From contig UQLW01000028.1 in the NCBI GenBank assembly GCA_900542005.1, positions 1 through 41,672 on the forward strand: a DNA stretch of 41,672 nucleotides, in the 5' to 3' direction. The notes under the pieces were generated by a model that did not search any database, was not told where the DNA came from, and saw nothing but the letters and a program-made list of their open reading frames with translations. The position numbers and the translations under genes are program-made. This document shows positions 26,170 through 32,948 of this stretch, piece by piece (position 1 is the stretch's first letter; each line of letters opens with the position of its first letter). The stretch comes from an uncultured Eubacteriales bacterium. Lineage in GTDB: Bacteria > Bacillota > Clostridia > Christensenellales > UMGS416.

Positions 26170-27780
26170 ATGACGCTTCGAGAGGTATTGGAAAAGGTAC
26201 GGGCCGGCGAGCTGACGGCGGAGCAGGGCGCTGTGCTGATTGCGGCTATGCAGCAGGCTGACGGCGGGAGCAGGGAGGCGGATCAGGCCGAAGCCCAGAA
26301 GCGGCGCGCTGCGGCAGAGGATGAACGCGCGGCGGCGGAGGCTGGACGGCAGGAAGCAGAGGATGGATGCGCGGCGGCGGAGGCCGGACGGCAGGAGGCA
26401 GAGGATGAACGCGCGGCAGCGGAGGCCGGGCGGCAGAAGGCAGAGGATGAACGCGCGGCAGCGGAGGCTGAACTGCGCGATGCGCAAGACGATTGCCATA
26501 CCCTGCAGGAGGAGCTTAAAGCGATCCGGGAGCGGGCCGAGGCCTGCAGCGATAGCCAAGAGGCCGAGGCGCTGCGGCGCGAGGCGGAGCGGCTGGAGAC
26601 CCTGGTGGGCAAGGCGCGGCAGCGGGTCGAACGCGCCCGCGGCCGGGCTGATTCCCGGCAGGAGGAGGGGGACGGCGCGCCCCGCGGCGGTCAGGCTGCC
26701 TCCAATGAGGCCGATTTCTGGGAGTTTGCCGGGAATATAGGCCGCACCGTGCGGGATTCGCTGAAGGACCTGCCCCGGCAGATCAATGAAGCGGTGCACA
26801 GATCGGGGATCCGCGGCGACAGCATGGGCAGCGTGGTGAACGGCGATGTGGAGGGCGATATCCCCCGGGCTGTCACCGGCATCATCAACGGTACAGTCCA
26901 TGGCGATGTCAGCGGGCCTGTGAGCGGCGTGATCCGCGGCGATGTGGAGGGCGGCATTGGCTCCGGCGTGCTGGGGCAGGTTGCCGGTACGGTCCATGGC
27001 GATATTGGCGGCAATATCTTGGGGACGGTCGGCCGGGTTGAGGGCGATGTGCGCGGCGATATCCTGGGAAGGGTTCCCGGCGGCATATGCGGCGATGTGA
27101 ACGGCTCCATCATGGGCAGCGTCGGCGCCGGTATCGAGGGCGATGTGAACGGCTCCATTATGGGCAGCGTCCATGGCAGCATAACCGGCGATGTGAAAGG
27201 TCCGATCAACGGCAGCGTGGACGGCGATATCGAAGGCGATGTGATGAACAGCGTGATGGGTATCGTCCGCGGCAGGATACACGGCGACGTCCGGGGCGCG
27301 GTGACCGGCAAGGTTGAAGGCGGTATTGAAGGCGACGTGGGCGGCAGCATTGAGGGCATTGTCATGGGCGGCGTGTGCGGCGATGTGAAGGGCTCCGTCA
27401 GGGGCAGCGTAACCGGCGGCATCGAAGGCGACGTGCTGGGCTCCATTGGCGGCAGCGTGGAGGGCGATATCGGCGGCACGGTGCACGGGTCGCTGTCCGG
27501 CTGTGTGCAGGGGAATATTCAAGGCGATATCGGCGGCCACATTCAGGCCCGGACGGATGGGAAGCCCAACCTTGTGGGAAATCTGGAGGGCGACCTGAAG
27601 GGCGATCTGAAGGGCCGCGTCATGGGCAGTGTGATGGGCGGCGTGGGCGGCTCGGTGACCGGCATGGTGGAAGGCGACGTTCACGGCGATATTATGGGCG
27701 ACATGACCGGCACGATCACAGGTACGCTGTACGGCCAGGTACACGGCCGGCTGACCGGCAAGGTAGGGAGCCGGAGCTAG
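26170..27780 (+). CDS. Glycine tetrad-repeat solenoid protein with coiled coil, long form
   Basis: A 536-residue paralogue of the first repeat protein. It has the same N-terminal hairpin (TLREVLEKVRAGELTAEQGAVLI, 2-24). Residues about 38-160 are a charged Ala/Glu/Arg coiled coil containing four 14-residue repeats. A linker with an FWEFAGNIGRTVRDSLKDLP amphipathic stretch (183-202) follows. From 216 to about 533 comes the G-x-[VIL]-x tetrad array. G-D-V recurs exactly every 16 residues at 292, 308, 324, 340, 356, 372, 388, 404 and 420. A short irregular break lies at 460-470. No signal peptide or membrane helix. The architecture (interaction hairpin, coiled coil, long solenoid) suggests a cytoplasmic scaffold or filament. 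Function unknown; a terminator follows 47 bases after the stop. Confidence 0.8.
   Translation: MTLREVLEKVRAGELTAEQGAVLIAAMQQADGGSREADQAEAQKRRAAAEDERAAAEAGRQEAEDGCAAAEAGRQEAEDERAAAEAGRQKAEDERAAAEAELRDAQDDCHTLQEELKAIRERAEACSDSQEAEALRREAERLETLVGKARQRVERARGRADSRQEEGDGAPRGGQAASNEADFWEFAGNIGRTVRDSLKDLPRQINEAVHRSGIRGDSMGSVVNGDVEGDIPRAVTGIINGTVHGDVSGPVSGVIRGDVEGGIGSGVLGQVAGTVHGDIGGNILGTVGRVEGDVRGDILGRVPGGICGDVNGSIMGSVGAGIEGDVNGSIMGSVHGSITGDVKGPINGSVDGDIEGDVMNSVMGIVRGRIHGDVRGAVTGKVEGGIEGDVGGSIEGIVMGGVCGDVKGSVRGSVTGGIEGDVLGSIGGSVEGDIGGTVHGSLSGCVQGNIQGDIGGHIQARTDGKPNLVGNLEGDLKGDLKGRVMGSVMGGVGGSVTGMVEGDVHGDIMGDMTGTITGTLYGQVHGRLTGKVGSRS
26314..26481 (+). repeat. Four tandem 42-bp repeats in the coiled-coil region
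   Basis: Copies begin at 26314, 26356, 26398 and 26440, each starting GCAGAGGATG and encoding a 14-residue unit of type AEDERAAAEAGRQE. The copies are nearly identical at the DNA level, unlike the downstream 48-bp repeats. This suggests recent expansion and possible length variation between strains. Confidence 0.9.
26815..27768 (+). repeat. 48-bp periodic coding repeat of the long solenoid protein
   Basis: The region codes for the tetrad array of the long solenoid protein. It has a 12-base sub-period and, between about 27043 and 27438, an exact 48-base register marked by GGCGATGTG or GGCGACGT codons. Diverged at the DNA level, conserved at glycine and aliphatic positions. Confidence 0.8.
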
Positions 27781-27826
27781 GCATATCCCAGCCGCAGGGG
27801 AAGCGCGGCCCTGAATAGGCGTCTCA

Positions 27827-27862
27827 CGATCCGGGTGCTCTCCGCGCCCGGATCGGTTTTTT
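27827..27862 (+). terminator. Terminator of the tetrad-repeat operon
   Basis: CGATCCGGG (27827-27835) pairs with CCCGGATCG (27847-27855) across an 11-base loop, followed by GTTTTTT. It ends the three-gene operon. Confidence 0.88.
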
Positions 27863-27891
27863 CTGCGTTGTAACGCTTGCGCTGAAAACGC

Positions 27892-27919
27892 CCGCCCCTC
27901 CCCTTGCCGGGAGGGGCGG
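27892..27919. repeat. GC-rich inverted repeat before the MerR operon
   Basis: CCGCCCCTCCC (27892-27902) and GGGAGGGGCGG (27909-27919), a perfect 11-bp stem with a 6-base loop and no T-run. Possibly a second barrier to read-through or an operator; function not clear. Confidence 0.55.
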
Positions 27920-27985
27920 AATTGGTTATACTGGAAGGGAAGGTTAAAGCAGGCTTTAAGGTATAGATCATAGGAGCGCGTTGCC

Positions 27986-28363
27986 ATGACGTATTCGATT
28001 AAGGAAGCGGCCGAGCGTATGGGCGTGACCACCCATACGCTGCGCTATTACGACCGGGAAGGGCTTCTGCCCCATGTGGAGCGCACAGCCGGCGGGATCC
28101 GGCGTTTCAGCCAGGAGGATCTCGACGGCCTGGCGCTTATTAACTGCCTGAAGGCGACGGGTATGTCGATCCGCCAGATCAAGGATTTCCTGGATTTAAG
28201 CCAGCAGGGGGATGAGACGCTGGACGAGCGCCGGGCGATCCTGCGGCGGCAGCGGGAGCGGATCCTGGCTGGCATGGAGCAGATGCAGGAGCATCTGGAG
28301 CGGGTGGAGCGAAAGATCGCCTACTATGATACCAGGGCCCGGGAAAGGGAGCAGGGAAAATGA
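27986..28363 (+). CDS. MerR-family transcriptional regulator
   Basis: A 125-residue MerR-type regulator. The N-terminal winged helix-turn-helix YSIKEAAERMGVTTHTLRYYDREGLLP (about 3-30) is canonical, followed by the GGIRRFSQEDLDGLALINCLKATGMSIRQI wing and a C-terminal dimerisation coiled coil. It has none of the metal-binding cysteines of MerR/CueR, so it belongs to the small-effector or stress group. It is the first gene of a tightly packed seven-gene run, and its stop overlaps the yjbQ start by 4 bases. It probably controls its own operon; the promoter region between 27920 and 27985 shows no clear sigma-A hexamers, which is common for MerR-controlled promoters with long spacers. Confidence 0.93.
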   Translation: MTYSIKEAAERMGVTTHTLRYYDREGLLPHVERTAGGIRRFSQEDLDGLALINCLKATGMSIRQIKDFLDLSQQGDETLDERRAILRRQRERILAGMEQMQEHLERVERKIAYYDTRAREREQGK

Positions 28364-28776
28364 AATCCTATCGCAAAGAGCTGTTTTTTGAGCTGCCCAG
28401 CCGAAGGGGGCTGGTGAACATTACGCCCGAGGTGGAGGCGGCGCTGGCGGAAAGCGGGATCCGCGAGGGCCTGGTGCTGGTCAACGCGATGAATATTACA
28501 GCCAGCGTGTTCATCAATGACGATGAGCCGGGCCTTCACCAGGATTATGAAGCCTGGCTGGAACGGCTGGCCCCGGAAAAGCCCTACAGCCAATACCATC
28601 ACAACGGCTATGAGGATAATGCCGACGCCCACCTTAAGCGCACGGTTATGGGCCGCGAGACCGTCGTGGCCGTAACCCAGGGGCGGCTGGATTTTGGCAC
28701 CTGGGAGCAGATTTTCTACTATGAGCTGGACGGAAAACGGCGTAAGCACGCCCTGATTAAGATTATAGGTGAATAG
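28360..28776 (+). CDS. yjbQ: YjbQ-family protein (UPF0047, secondary thiamine-phosphate synthase-like)
   Basis: A 138-residue protein of the YjbQ/UPF0047 family. The family signature is visible in NITPEVEAALAESGIREGLVLVNAMNITASVFIND, YHHNGYEDNADAHLKRTVMGRE and QGRLDFGTWEQIFYYELDG, with the histidines that coordinate a metal in solved structures. Members show weak thiamine-phosphate synthase activity, but the true role is unknown. Full length. Start ATGA overlaps the merR stop, so it is translationally coupled. Confidence 0.93.
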   Translation: MKSYRKELFFELPSRRGLVNITPEVEAALAESGIREGLVLVNAMNITASVFINDDEPGLHQDYEAWLERLAPEKPYSQYHHNGYEDNADAHLKRTVMGRETVVAVTQGRLDFGTWEQIFYYELDGKRRKHALIKIIGE

Positions 28777-28777
28777 C

Positions 28778-29059
28778 ATGACGGCCCTTTTATTTACGAT
28801 TACGCTGTCCATCCCCTGGGCGCAAAGCCTGAAGGACAAGCGTATGGTGGTGAAAAGCCTGAAGGACCGGTTGATCCGGCGCAATCTGACGGTAATGGAA
28901 TCAGGCCTGACAGAGCAGCGCCAGAGGGCGGAGCTTGCTGTGGTAGCATTGGCGGCTAACCATGCCCTGGCTGATGCGGTCTATGAGGATACGATGCGCT
29001 TCGTGGAGGAAAACAGCCCGGCCCAGGTGGCCGGCGTGACGCGGCAGTGGCTGCTGTAG
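28778..29059 (+). CDS. DUF503-family protein (YlxP-like)
   Basis: A 93-residue protein of the DUF503 family, recognised by the start LFTITLSIPWAQSLKDKRMVVKSLKDRL and the following antiparallel sheet. YlxP, a Bacillus relative, is encoded in the nusA-infB operon and is linked to ribosome maturation; here the gene sits in an unrelated operon, so it may be a second copy with a different role. ATG 28778 is preferred to GTG 28769 because AGGTGA lies 5 bases before the ATG. Confidence 0.85.
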   Translation: MTALLFTITLSIPWAQSLKDKRMVVKSLKDRLIRRNLTVMESGLTEQRQRAELAVVALAANHALADAVYEDTMRFVEENSPAQVAGVTRQWLL

Positions 29060-29072
29060 GGGAGGCGCGGAT

Positions 29073-29648
29073 ATGGAGATGCTGGACATTTATGACGACG
29101 CAATGCGGCCCATAGGCAAGGCGTCCCGGGCGGAGGCCCACGCCAGGGGGCTGGTTCACCAGGTCGTGCATCTGTGGGTGGCGGTTCGCTTCCGGGGTGA
29201 GGCGGCCCTGATTTTTCAGCAGCGGGCGGCTGATAAGCAGGATTTCCCAGGCTATTACGACATCGCCGTAGGCGGGCATATGGACGCGGGGGAGACGCCG
29301 GAGGCCGCGGTGCTTCGGGAAACGCGGGAGGAGATCGGGCTGATCCTGCGGGCAGATGAGCTTCGGTATTGCGGGGCATTCCGGGACGATATCCGGATTG
29401 CGGGGATGGATGACCGCGAAATGGCTCATGTTTATCTCTACTGCCACCCGTCGCCTGCATTTGTCCTGGGGACGGAGGTGGAACGGATGGTTTGGGTCCC
29501 GCTGGAGGAATATAAAAGAAAGCAGGCGGGCTGCCCTGTAACCACCGCCTATACCCAGCAGGGAGAGCGCATCACGATTGACGAGACCTGCTGGTGCCGC
29601 CATCCGGGCGAATTTGAGCGGTTTATCCTGCCGGCCCTGGAGGGATAG
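29073..29648 (+). CDS. Nudix hydrolase
   Basis: A 191-residue Nudix enzyme. The Nudix box is complete at 68-90: Gly68, Glu74, Arg82-Glu83, Glu86-Glu87 and Gly89, fitting Gx5Ex7REUxEExGU. The start (LDIYDDAMRPIGKASRAEAHARGLVHQVVHLWV) is like the isopentenyl-diphosphate isomerase / YfcD-type Nudix group, which hydrolyses nucleotide-sugar or nucleoside diphosphate derivatives, although the catalytic pattern fits a hydrolase rather than an isomerase. It begins 13 bases after the DUF503 gene and ends 7 before the P-loop kinase. Substrate unknown. Confidence 0.93.
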   Translation: MEMLDIYDDAMRPIGKASRAEAHARGLVHQVVHLWVAVRFRGEAALIFQQRAADKQDFPGYYDIAVGGHMDAGETPEAAVLRETREEIGLILRADELRYCGAFRDDIRIAGMDDREMAHVYLYCHPSPAFVLGTEVERMVWVPLEEYKRKQAGCPVTTAYTQQGERITIDETCWCRHPGEFERFILPALEG

Positions 29649-29655
29649 GGGTGCG

Positions 29656-30177
29656 ATGAAGGATTTGATTCTTGTTGTGGGGCCCAATGGCGTTGGCAAG
29701 TCTACGGCATGCAGGGCGCTGACGGAAGCGCTGGGCGCCGCCGCCTATGTGGACAGTGACTGGTGCCGGTTTATCGAACCCTTTTCATTCACAGAGGCGA
29801 CGAAGGCGTGTGTGGTGGCCAATATGAGCGATATGCTGGCTAATTATTTTGCCTGCGACGGGGTGGAACATGTGATTTTTTCCTATGGGCTGCACGGGCC
29901 GCGGCGTCAGCTGCTGGATCGGGTGCTGGCGAGGCTTGGGCAGCGGGGTATAGCCTTTCGGCTCTGTCCCATCCTCTGCACCTGCTCACCCCGGGAGAAT
30001 GAGTTGCGAATGCGGCGGGACGGACGCGACGAAGCGCGGATTGCCCGGGCCATGGCCTGCCGTTGGGTATATGAGGATTGCCCCTATCCGCGGGTAGATG
30101 TGACCGGGCTGTCTGTCGCCCAGACCGTGGAGGCAATGCTTCAGGTGATCAAGGAGGAGCCATGTACCGGATCCTGA
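29656..30177 (+). CDS. P-loop kinase-like protein
   Basis: A 173-residue nucleoside- or small-molecule-kinase-like protein. Walker A is GPNGVGKST (9-17), followed by a YVDSDWCRF region and HVIFSYGLHGPRR as the second acidic strand area. It resembles the AAA_33 / shikimate kinase-like group. The start is ATG 29656, not an upstream reading inside the Nudix gene. Its end overlaps the response regulator start by 16 bases. Fold similar to the gene at 15375-15839, but the sequences are clearly different. Confidence 0.75.
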   Translation: MKDLILVVGPNGVGKSTACRALTEALGAAAYVDSDWCRFIEPFSFTEATKACVVANMSDMLANYFACDGVEHVIFSYGLHGPRRQLLDRVLARLGQRGIAFRLCPILCTCSPRENELRMRRDGRDEARIARAMACRWVYEDCPYPRVDVTGLSVAQTVEAMLQVIKEEPCTGS

Positions 30178-30839
30178 TTGTAGAGGACGATTTTACCATC
30201 GCGCGGCTGCTGGCCGGGCATCTGGGCAAGTGGGGCTATGAGGCGCAGTTTGTGACGGATTTTTCCGGTGTCATGGAGCAGTTCATCGCCTTTGACCCGC
30301 AGCTTGTGCTGCTGGATATCTCGCTGCCCTACTTTAACGGATATTACTGGTGTACCCAGATCCGGAAGGTATCCCAGCTGCCCATCATATTCATCTCGTC
30401 GGCAGCGGATAACATGAATATCGTAATGGCGATCAACATGGGCGGCGATGATTTTATCGCCAAGCCCTTTGACCTGGAGGTGCTGACGGCCAAAATTCAG
30501 GCGCTGATCCGCCGCAGCTACTGCTTTAAGGGGCAGGCGAGCCTGATGGAGCACCGTGGCCTGATCCTGAATCTGGGCGAGGCTACCGCAACGTACCGGG
30601 AGGCCCGCGTGGAGCTGACCAAGAATGAACTGCGCATTTTGCAGATGCTGCTGGAGCATGCGGGCAGCACCGTATCCCGGGAGGCGATGATGATGAAGCT
30701 GTGGGAAAGCGACAGCTTTGTGGACGATAATACCCTGTCGGTCAATGTAGCGCGCCTGCGGCGCAAGCTGGCCGGGGTAGGGCTGGACGAGGGCTATATC
30801 AAGACCAAAAAGGGCGAAGGGTACAGGATTGACGGATGA
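30162..30839 (+). CDS. OmpR-type response regulator (BceR-like)
   Basis: A 225-residue response regulator. The receiver domain has the acidic pair at Asp9-Asp10, phospho-acceptor Asp52 (LVLLDISLP) and the conserved Lys in IAKPF. The C-terminal winged helix is of OmpR/PhoB type (LTKNELRILQMLLEHAGSTVSREAMMMKLWES and VNVARLRRKL). The start is ATG 30162 after AAGGAGGAG. It resembles BceR, VraR-like and GraR regulators that induce BceAB peptide-antibiotic transporters. The kinase gene overlaps it by 4 bases. A likely target is the bceAB-like pair at 34.5 kb. Confidence 0.93.
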   Translation: MYRILIVEDDFTIARLLAGHLGKWGYEAQFVTDFSGVMEQFIAFDPQLVLLDISLPYFNGYYWCTQIRKVSQLPIIFISSAADNMNIVMAINMGGDDFIAKPFDLEVLTAKIQALIRRSYCFKGQASLMEHRGLILNLGEATATYREARVELTKNELRILQMLLEHAGSTVSREAMMMKLWESDSFVDDNTLSVNVARLRRKLAGVGLDEGYIKTKKGEGYRIDG

Positions 30840-31858
30840 GGCGGGAACACAGCTTACGGTTTATCATGGCGGCTTACCTGCGCCGGCGGCTCAAGGTGAT
30901 CGCCCTGTTCGCCCTCTATGGCGGTATCTATTTTCTTGTGTTCGCCCTGTGCGATATCCCCATGGAGGCGGTGCTTTACGGCATGATGCTGGCGGCCGCG
31001 GCCTCGGCGGTCATTGCCATGGGCGATTTTTGGCGGTATGCCGCCCGGCACCGGCAGCTCTGCGACCTGATGGACCGGGCGCTGACAGGCTTTGACCGTA
31101 TGCCGGAGCCGGACGACCTGATTGAGGCGGACTACCAGCGGATGATCGAGGTGCTGACAAAGGCGAGGATGGACCTGGCCCTGCAGAATGATCGGGCGCG
31201 CACCGAAATGGTGGATTATTACACCCTTTGGGCCCACCAGATCAAGACGCCGATCGCAGCTATGCGCCTGCTGCTTTCGGATGATCCCCAGCCCAGGGAT
31301 ACGGAAATCAGCCTGAAGCTGCTGGAGATCGAGCAGTATGTGCAGATGGTGCTGGAATACCTGCGCATTTCCAGCGACAGCTCGGACCTTCTTTTGAAGC
31401 GGTATGAAGTAGCTGGGATCGTACGCCAGGCGGTGCGCAAATATGCCGGCCTCTTTATTCTCAAGTCGATCGCCCTTTCCTTCGAGGAAATGCCGGATCA
31501 GTGCCTGACCGACGAAAAGGGCCTGCTGTTTGTCATCGAGCAGCTGCTGTCCAACGCGCTGAAGTATACGCCTTCCGGCGGACGCATCCGCATCTACATG
31601 GATCCGGAGCAGGCCGAAACGTTGGTGATTGAGGACAACGGCATTGGGATCAGGCCCGAGGACCTGCCGCGGATCTTTGAGAAGGGCTTTACCGGCTACA
31701 ATGGGCGGATGGATAAAAAGTCCACGGGCATCGGCCTGTATCTGTGCCGGCGCATCATGGATAAGCTGGGGCATACGATCCAGGTGAGTTCAGCGGTCAA
31801 GCGGGGTACGCGGGTGGCGCTGAACCTATACCGGGATGAGCTTGAGATCATGTCATGA
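30836..31858 (+). CDS. Intramembrane-sensing histidine kinase (BceS-like)
   Basis: A 340-residue histidine kinase. Two membrane helices near the N-terminus (about 20-37 and 43-62) are joined by a very short loop, the mark of intramembrane-sensing kinases that have no real extracellular sensor and take the signal from a BceAB transporter. The phospho-acceptor is His134 in WAHQIKTPIAAM, a BceS-type H-box. The ATPase has N-box EQLLSNALKYTP, G1 VIEDNGIGI and G2 TGIGLYLCRR. It is the last gene of the seven-gene run and is followed by a strong terminator. Confidence 0.93.
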   Translation: MRREHSLRFIMAAYLRRRLKVIALFALYGGIYFLVFALCDIPMEAVLYGMMLAAAASAVIAMGDFWRYAARHRQLCDLMDRALTGFDRMPEPDDLIEADYQRMIEVLTKARMDLALQNDRARTEMVDYYTLWAHQIKTPIAAMRLLLSDDPQPRDTEISLKLLEIEQYVQMVLEYLRISSDSSDLLLKRYEVAGIVRQAVRKYAGLFILKSIALSFEEMPDQCLTDEKGLLFVIEQLLSNALKYTPSGGRIRIYMDPEQAETLVIEDNGIGIRPEDLPRIFEKGFTGYNGRMDKKSTGIGLYLCRRIMDKLGHTIQVSSAVKRGTRVALNLYRDELEIMS

Positions 31859-31895
31859 CCGGCAGGGCTGTGCGGCGGCGGCCCGCCCCAAAAGG

Positions 31896-31943
31896 AAAAA
31901 GGCCATAGCGCAGGCGGCCGGCCGCCTGCGCTATGGCCTTTTT
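31896..31943. terminator. 48-base perfect palindrome, bidirectional terminator
   Basis: A perfect palindrome with A5 at the left end and T5 at the right (arm AAAAAGGCCATAGCGCAGGC and on). It lies between the convergent kinase and AraC genes, and includes the AraC stop codon (31931-31933) in its right arm. Confidence 0.93.
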
Positions 31944-32809
31944 GCCCTGCTGCCCCTGCGGTAATCCTTTGGCGCATATCCGGTGCGCGCCTTAAAAAGC
32001 CGGCCAAAATGGCTCTGGGAGTGAAATCCCACGGCCTGGGCGATTTCACCAACGGAAAGCGCCGAACCGGTCAAAAGGCCCATAGCCTTTTGCAGGCGGT
32101 ATTCAATCAGGTAGCGGTAAGGCGTATTGCCCATGGAGGCCTGAAAGCAGCGAAGGCATTCGGATTTGCTGACGTCCGCGCTTTTCGCCAGCTGCTCAAG
32201 GGATATATCTTCGGCATAGTGTACTTCGATATAATGCAGGAAGCGGCGCATACGCTGGAGCGTTACGCTGCTTTGCGGCGCCTCCGGGATATCGAGGTGC
32301 TGCGCCAGCTCCAGCCAAAGCGTGCAGAGCAGGACAAGCACCCTATAGGGATAAAGGGGATCCCTCGGTTCGACGCCGGATAATGCCTTCAGCCCTTCAA
32401 GAATCCGCTGTTGCCAATCGACGTCTGGATTCAGCGGCAAAAATGGGAGCTGCCCGCAGCCGGCAATCCGCTTTACATGCCTTGCCGCAGGGCAGCCGGG
32501 ATAGAAAGAGATCAACAGCTCCGGAAACAGAAAGCTTTTATAGTGGCAATCCGGCGACGCGAGGACAAGGTGGATAACGTTCTGATTCAAGAAAACGCCG
32601 GCTCCAGCGGGAACCGTTATGGTTTGCTCCAGCGTATGCAGGCGGATTTCTCCACAGAGCACATAGATGAATTGAAAATCCTCATGCCAATGCATCACCC
32701 TAAAGCCCGGCGGCTCAGGTATGCTGTTCCCGCGCTTTACGTCCAGGCACAGGTAGGGGAAATCGGTTTGGCCGTTAAGGTTGACGGAATTCAGATACTG
32801 ATCCTGCAT
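31931..32809 (-). CDS. AraC-family regulator with N-terminal cupin
   Basis: A 292-residue regulator. The N-terminal cupin (about 15-120) has HWHEDFQFIYVLCGEIRLHT and VPAGAGVFLNQNVIH, the ligand-binding barrel found in sugar-sensing AraC proteins. The C-terminal double helix-turn-helix (about 190-287) includes ISLEQLAKSADVSKSECLRCF and SVGEIAQAVGFHSQSHFGRLFK. It is not of the Ada type, since it has no methyl-acceptor domain. It is divergent from the methyltransferase-ogt pair and may regulate it; this is inferred from position only. It shows no close similarity in its N-terminal half to the AraC protein at 274-1218. Confidence 0.93.
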   Translation of the reverse strand: MQDQYLNSVNLNGQTDFPYLCLDVKRGNSIPEPPGFRVMHWHEDFQFIYVLCGEIRLHTLEQTITVPAGAGVFLNQNVIHLVLASPDCHYKSFLFPELLISFYPGCPAARHVKRIAGCGQLPFLPLNPDVDWQQRILEGLKALSGVEPRDPLYPYRVLVLLCTLWLELAQHLDIPEAPQSSVTLQRMRRFLHYIEVHYAEDISLEQLAKSADVSKSECLRCFQASMGNTPYRYLIEYRLQKAMGLLTGSALSVGEIAQAVGFHSQSHFGRLFKARTGYAPKDYRRGSRAKRP

Positions 32810-32948
32810 GTTCTTGCCCTTTTGCGATATGATGATAATTTATGACCATATCCTTGTAGAAAGTGGGATATAACCCATGATAATATGATAAAAGAGTCAA
32901 ACCTGCATGTCAATCTATACCGTAAGAACGGCAAAGGAGGCACATAGG
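32810..32948. promoter_or_regulatory. AT-rich divergent promoter region
   Basis: A 139-bp gap between the divergent AraC and methyltransferase genes. ATGATAAT occurs at 32832-32839 and 32877-32884. No -35/-10 pair is convincing on either strand, which would fit activator-dependent promoters. Confidence 0.35.

Noticed and set aside
25022..27768. Regular spacing suggested a CRISPR array or satellite
   Set aside because: There are no identical repeats with unique spacers; the period is 12 and 48 bp and fully in frame with an aliphatic-glycine protein pattern.
26140..28032. Minus-strand frame of 630 codons across the long repeat gene
   Set aside because: It mirrors the 12-base coding period of the plus-strand repeat, giving Ala/His-rich repeats; the plus strand has the promoter, ribosome site and matching paralogue.
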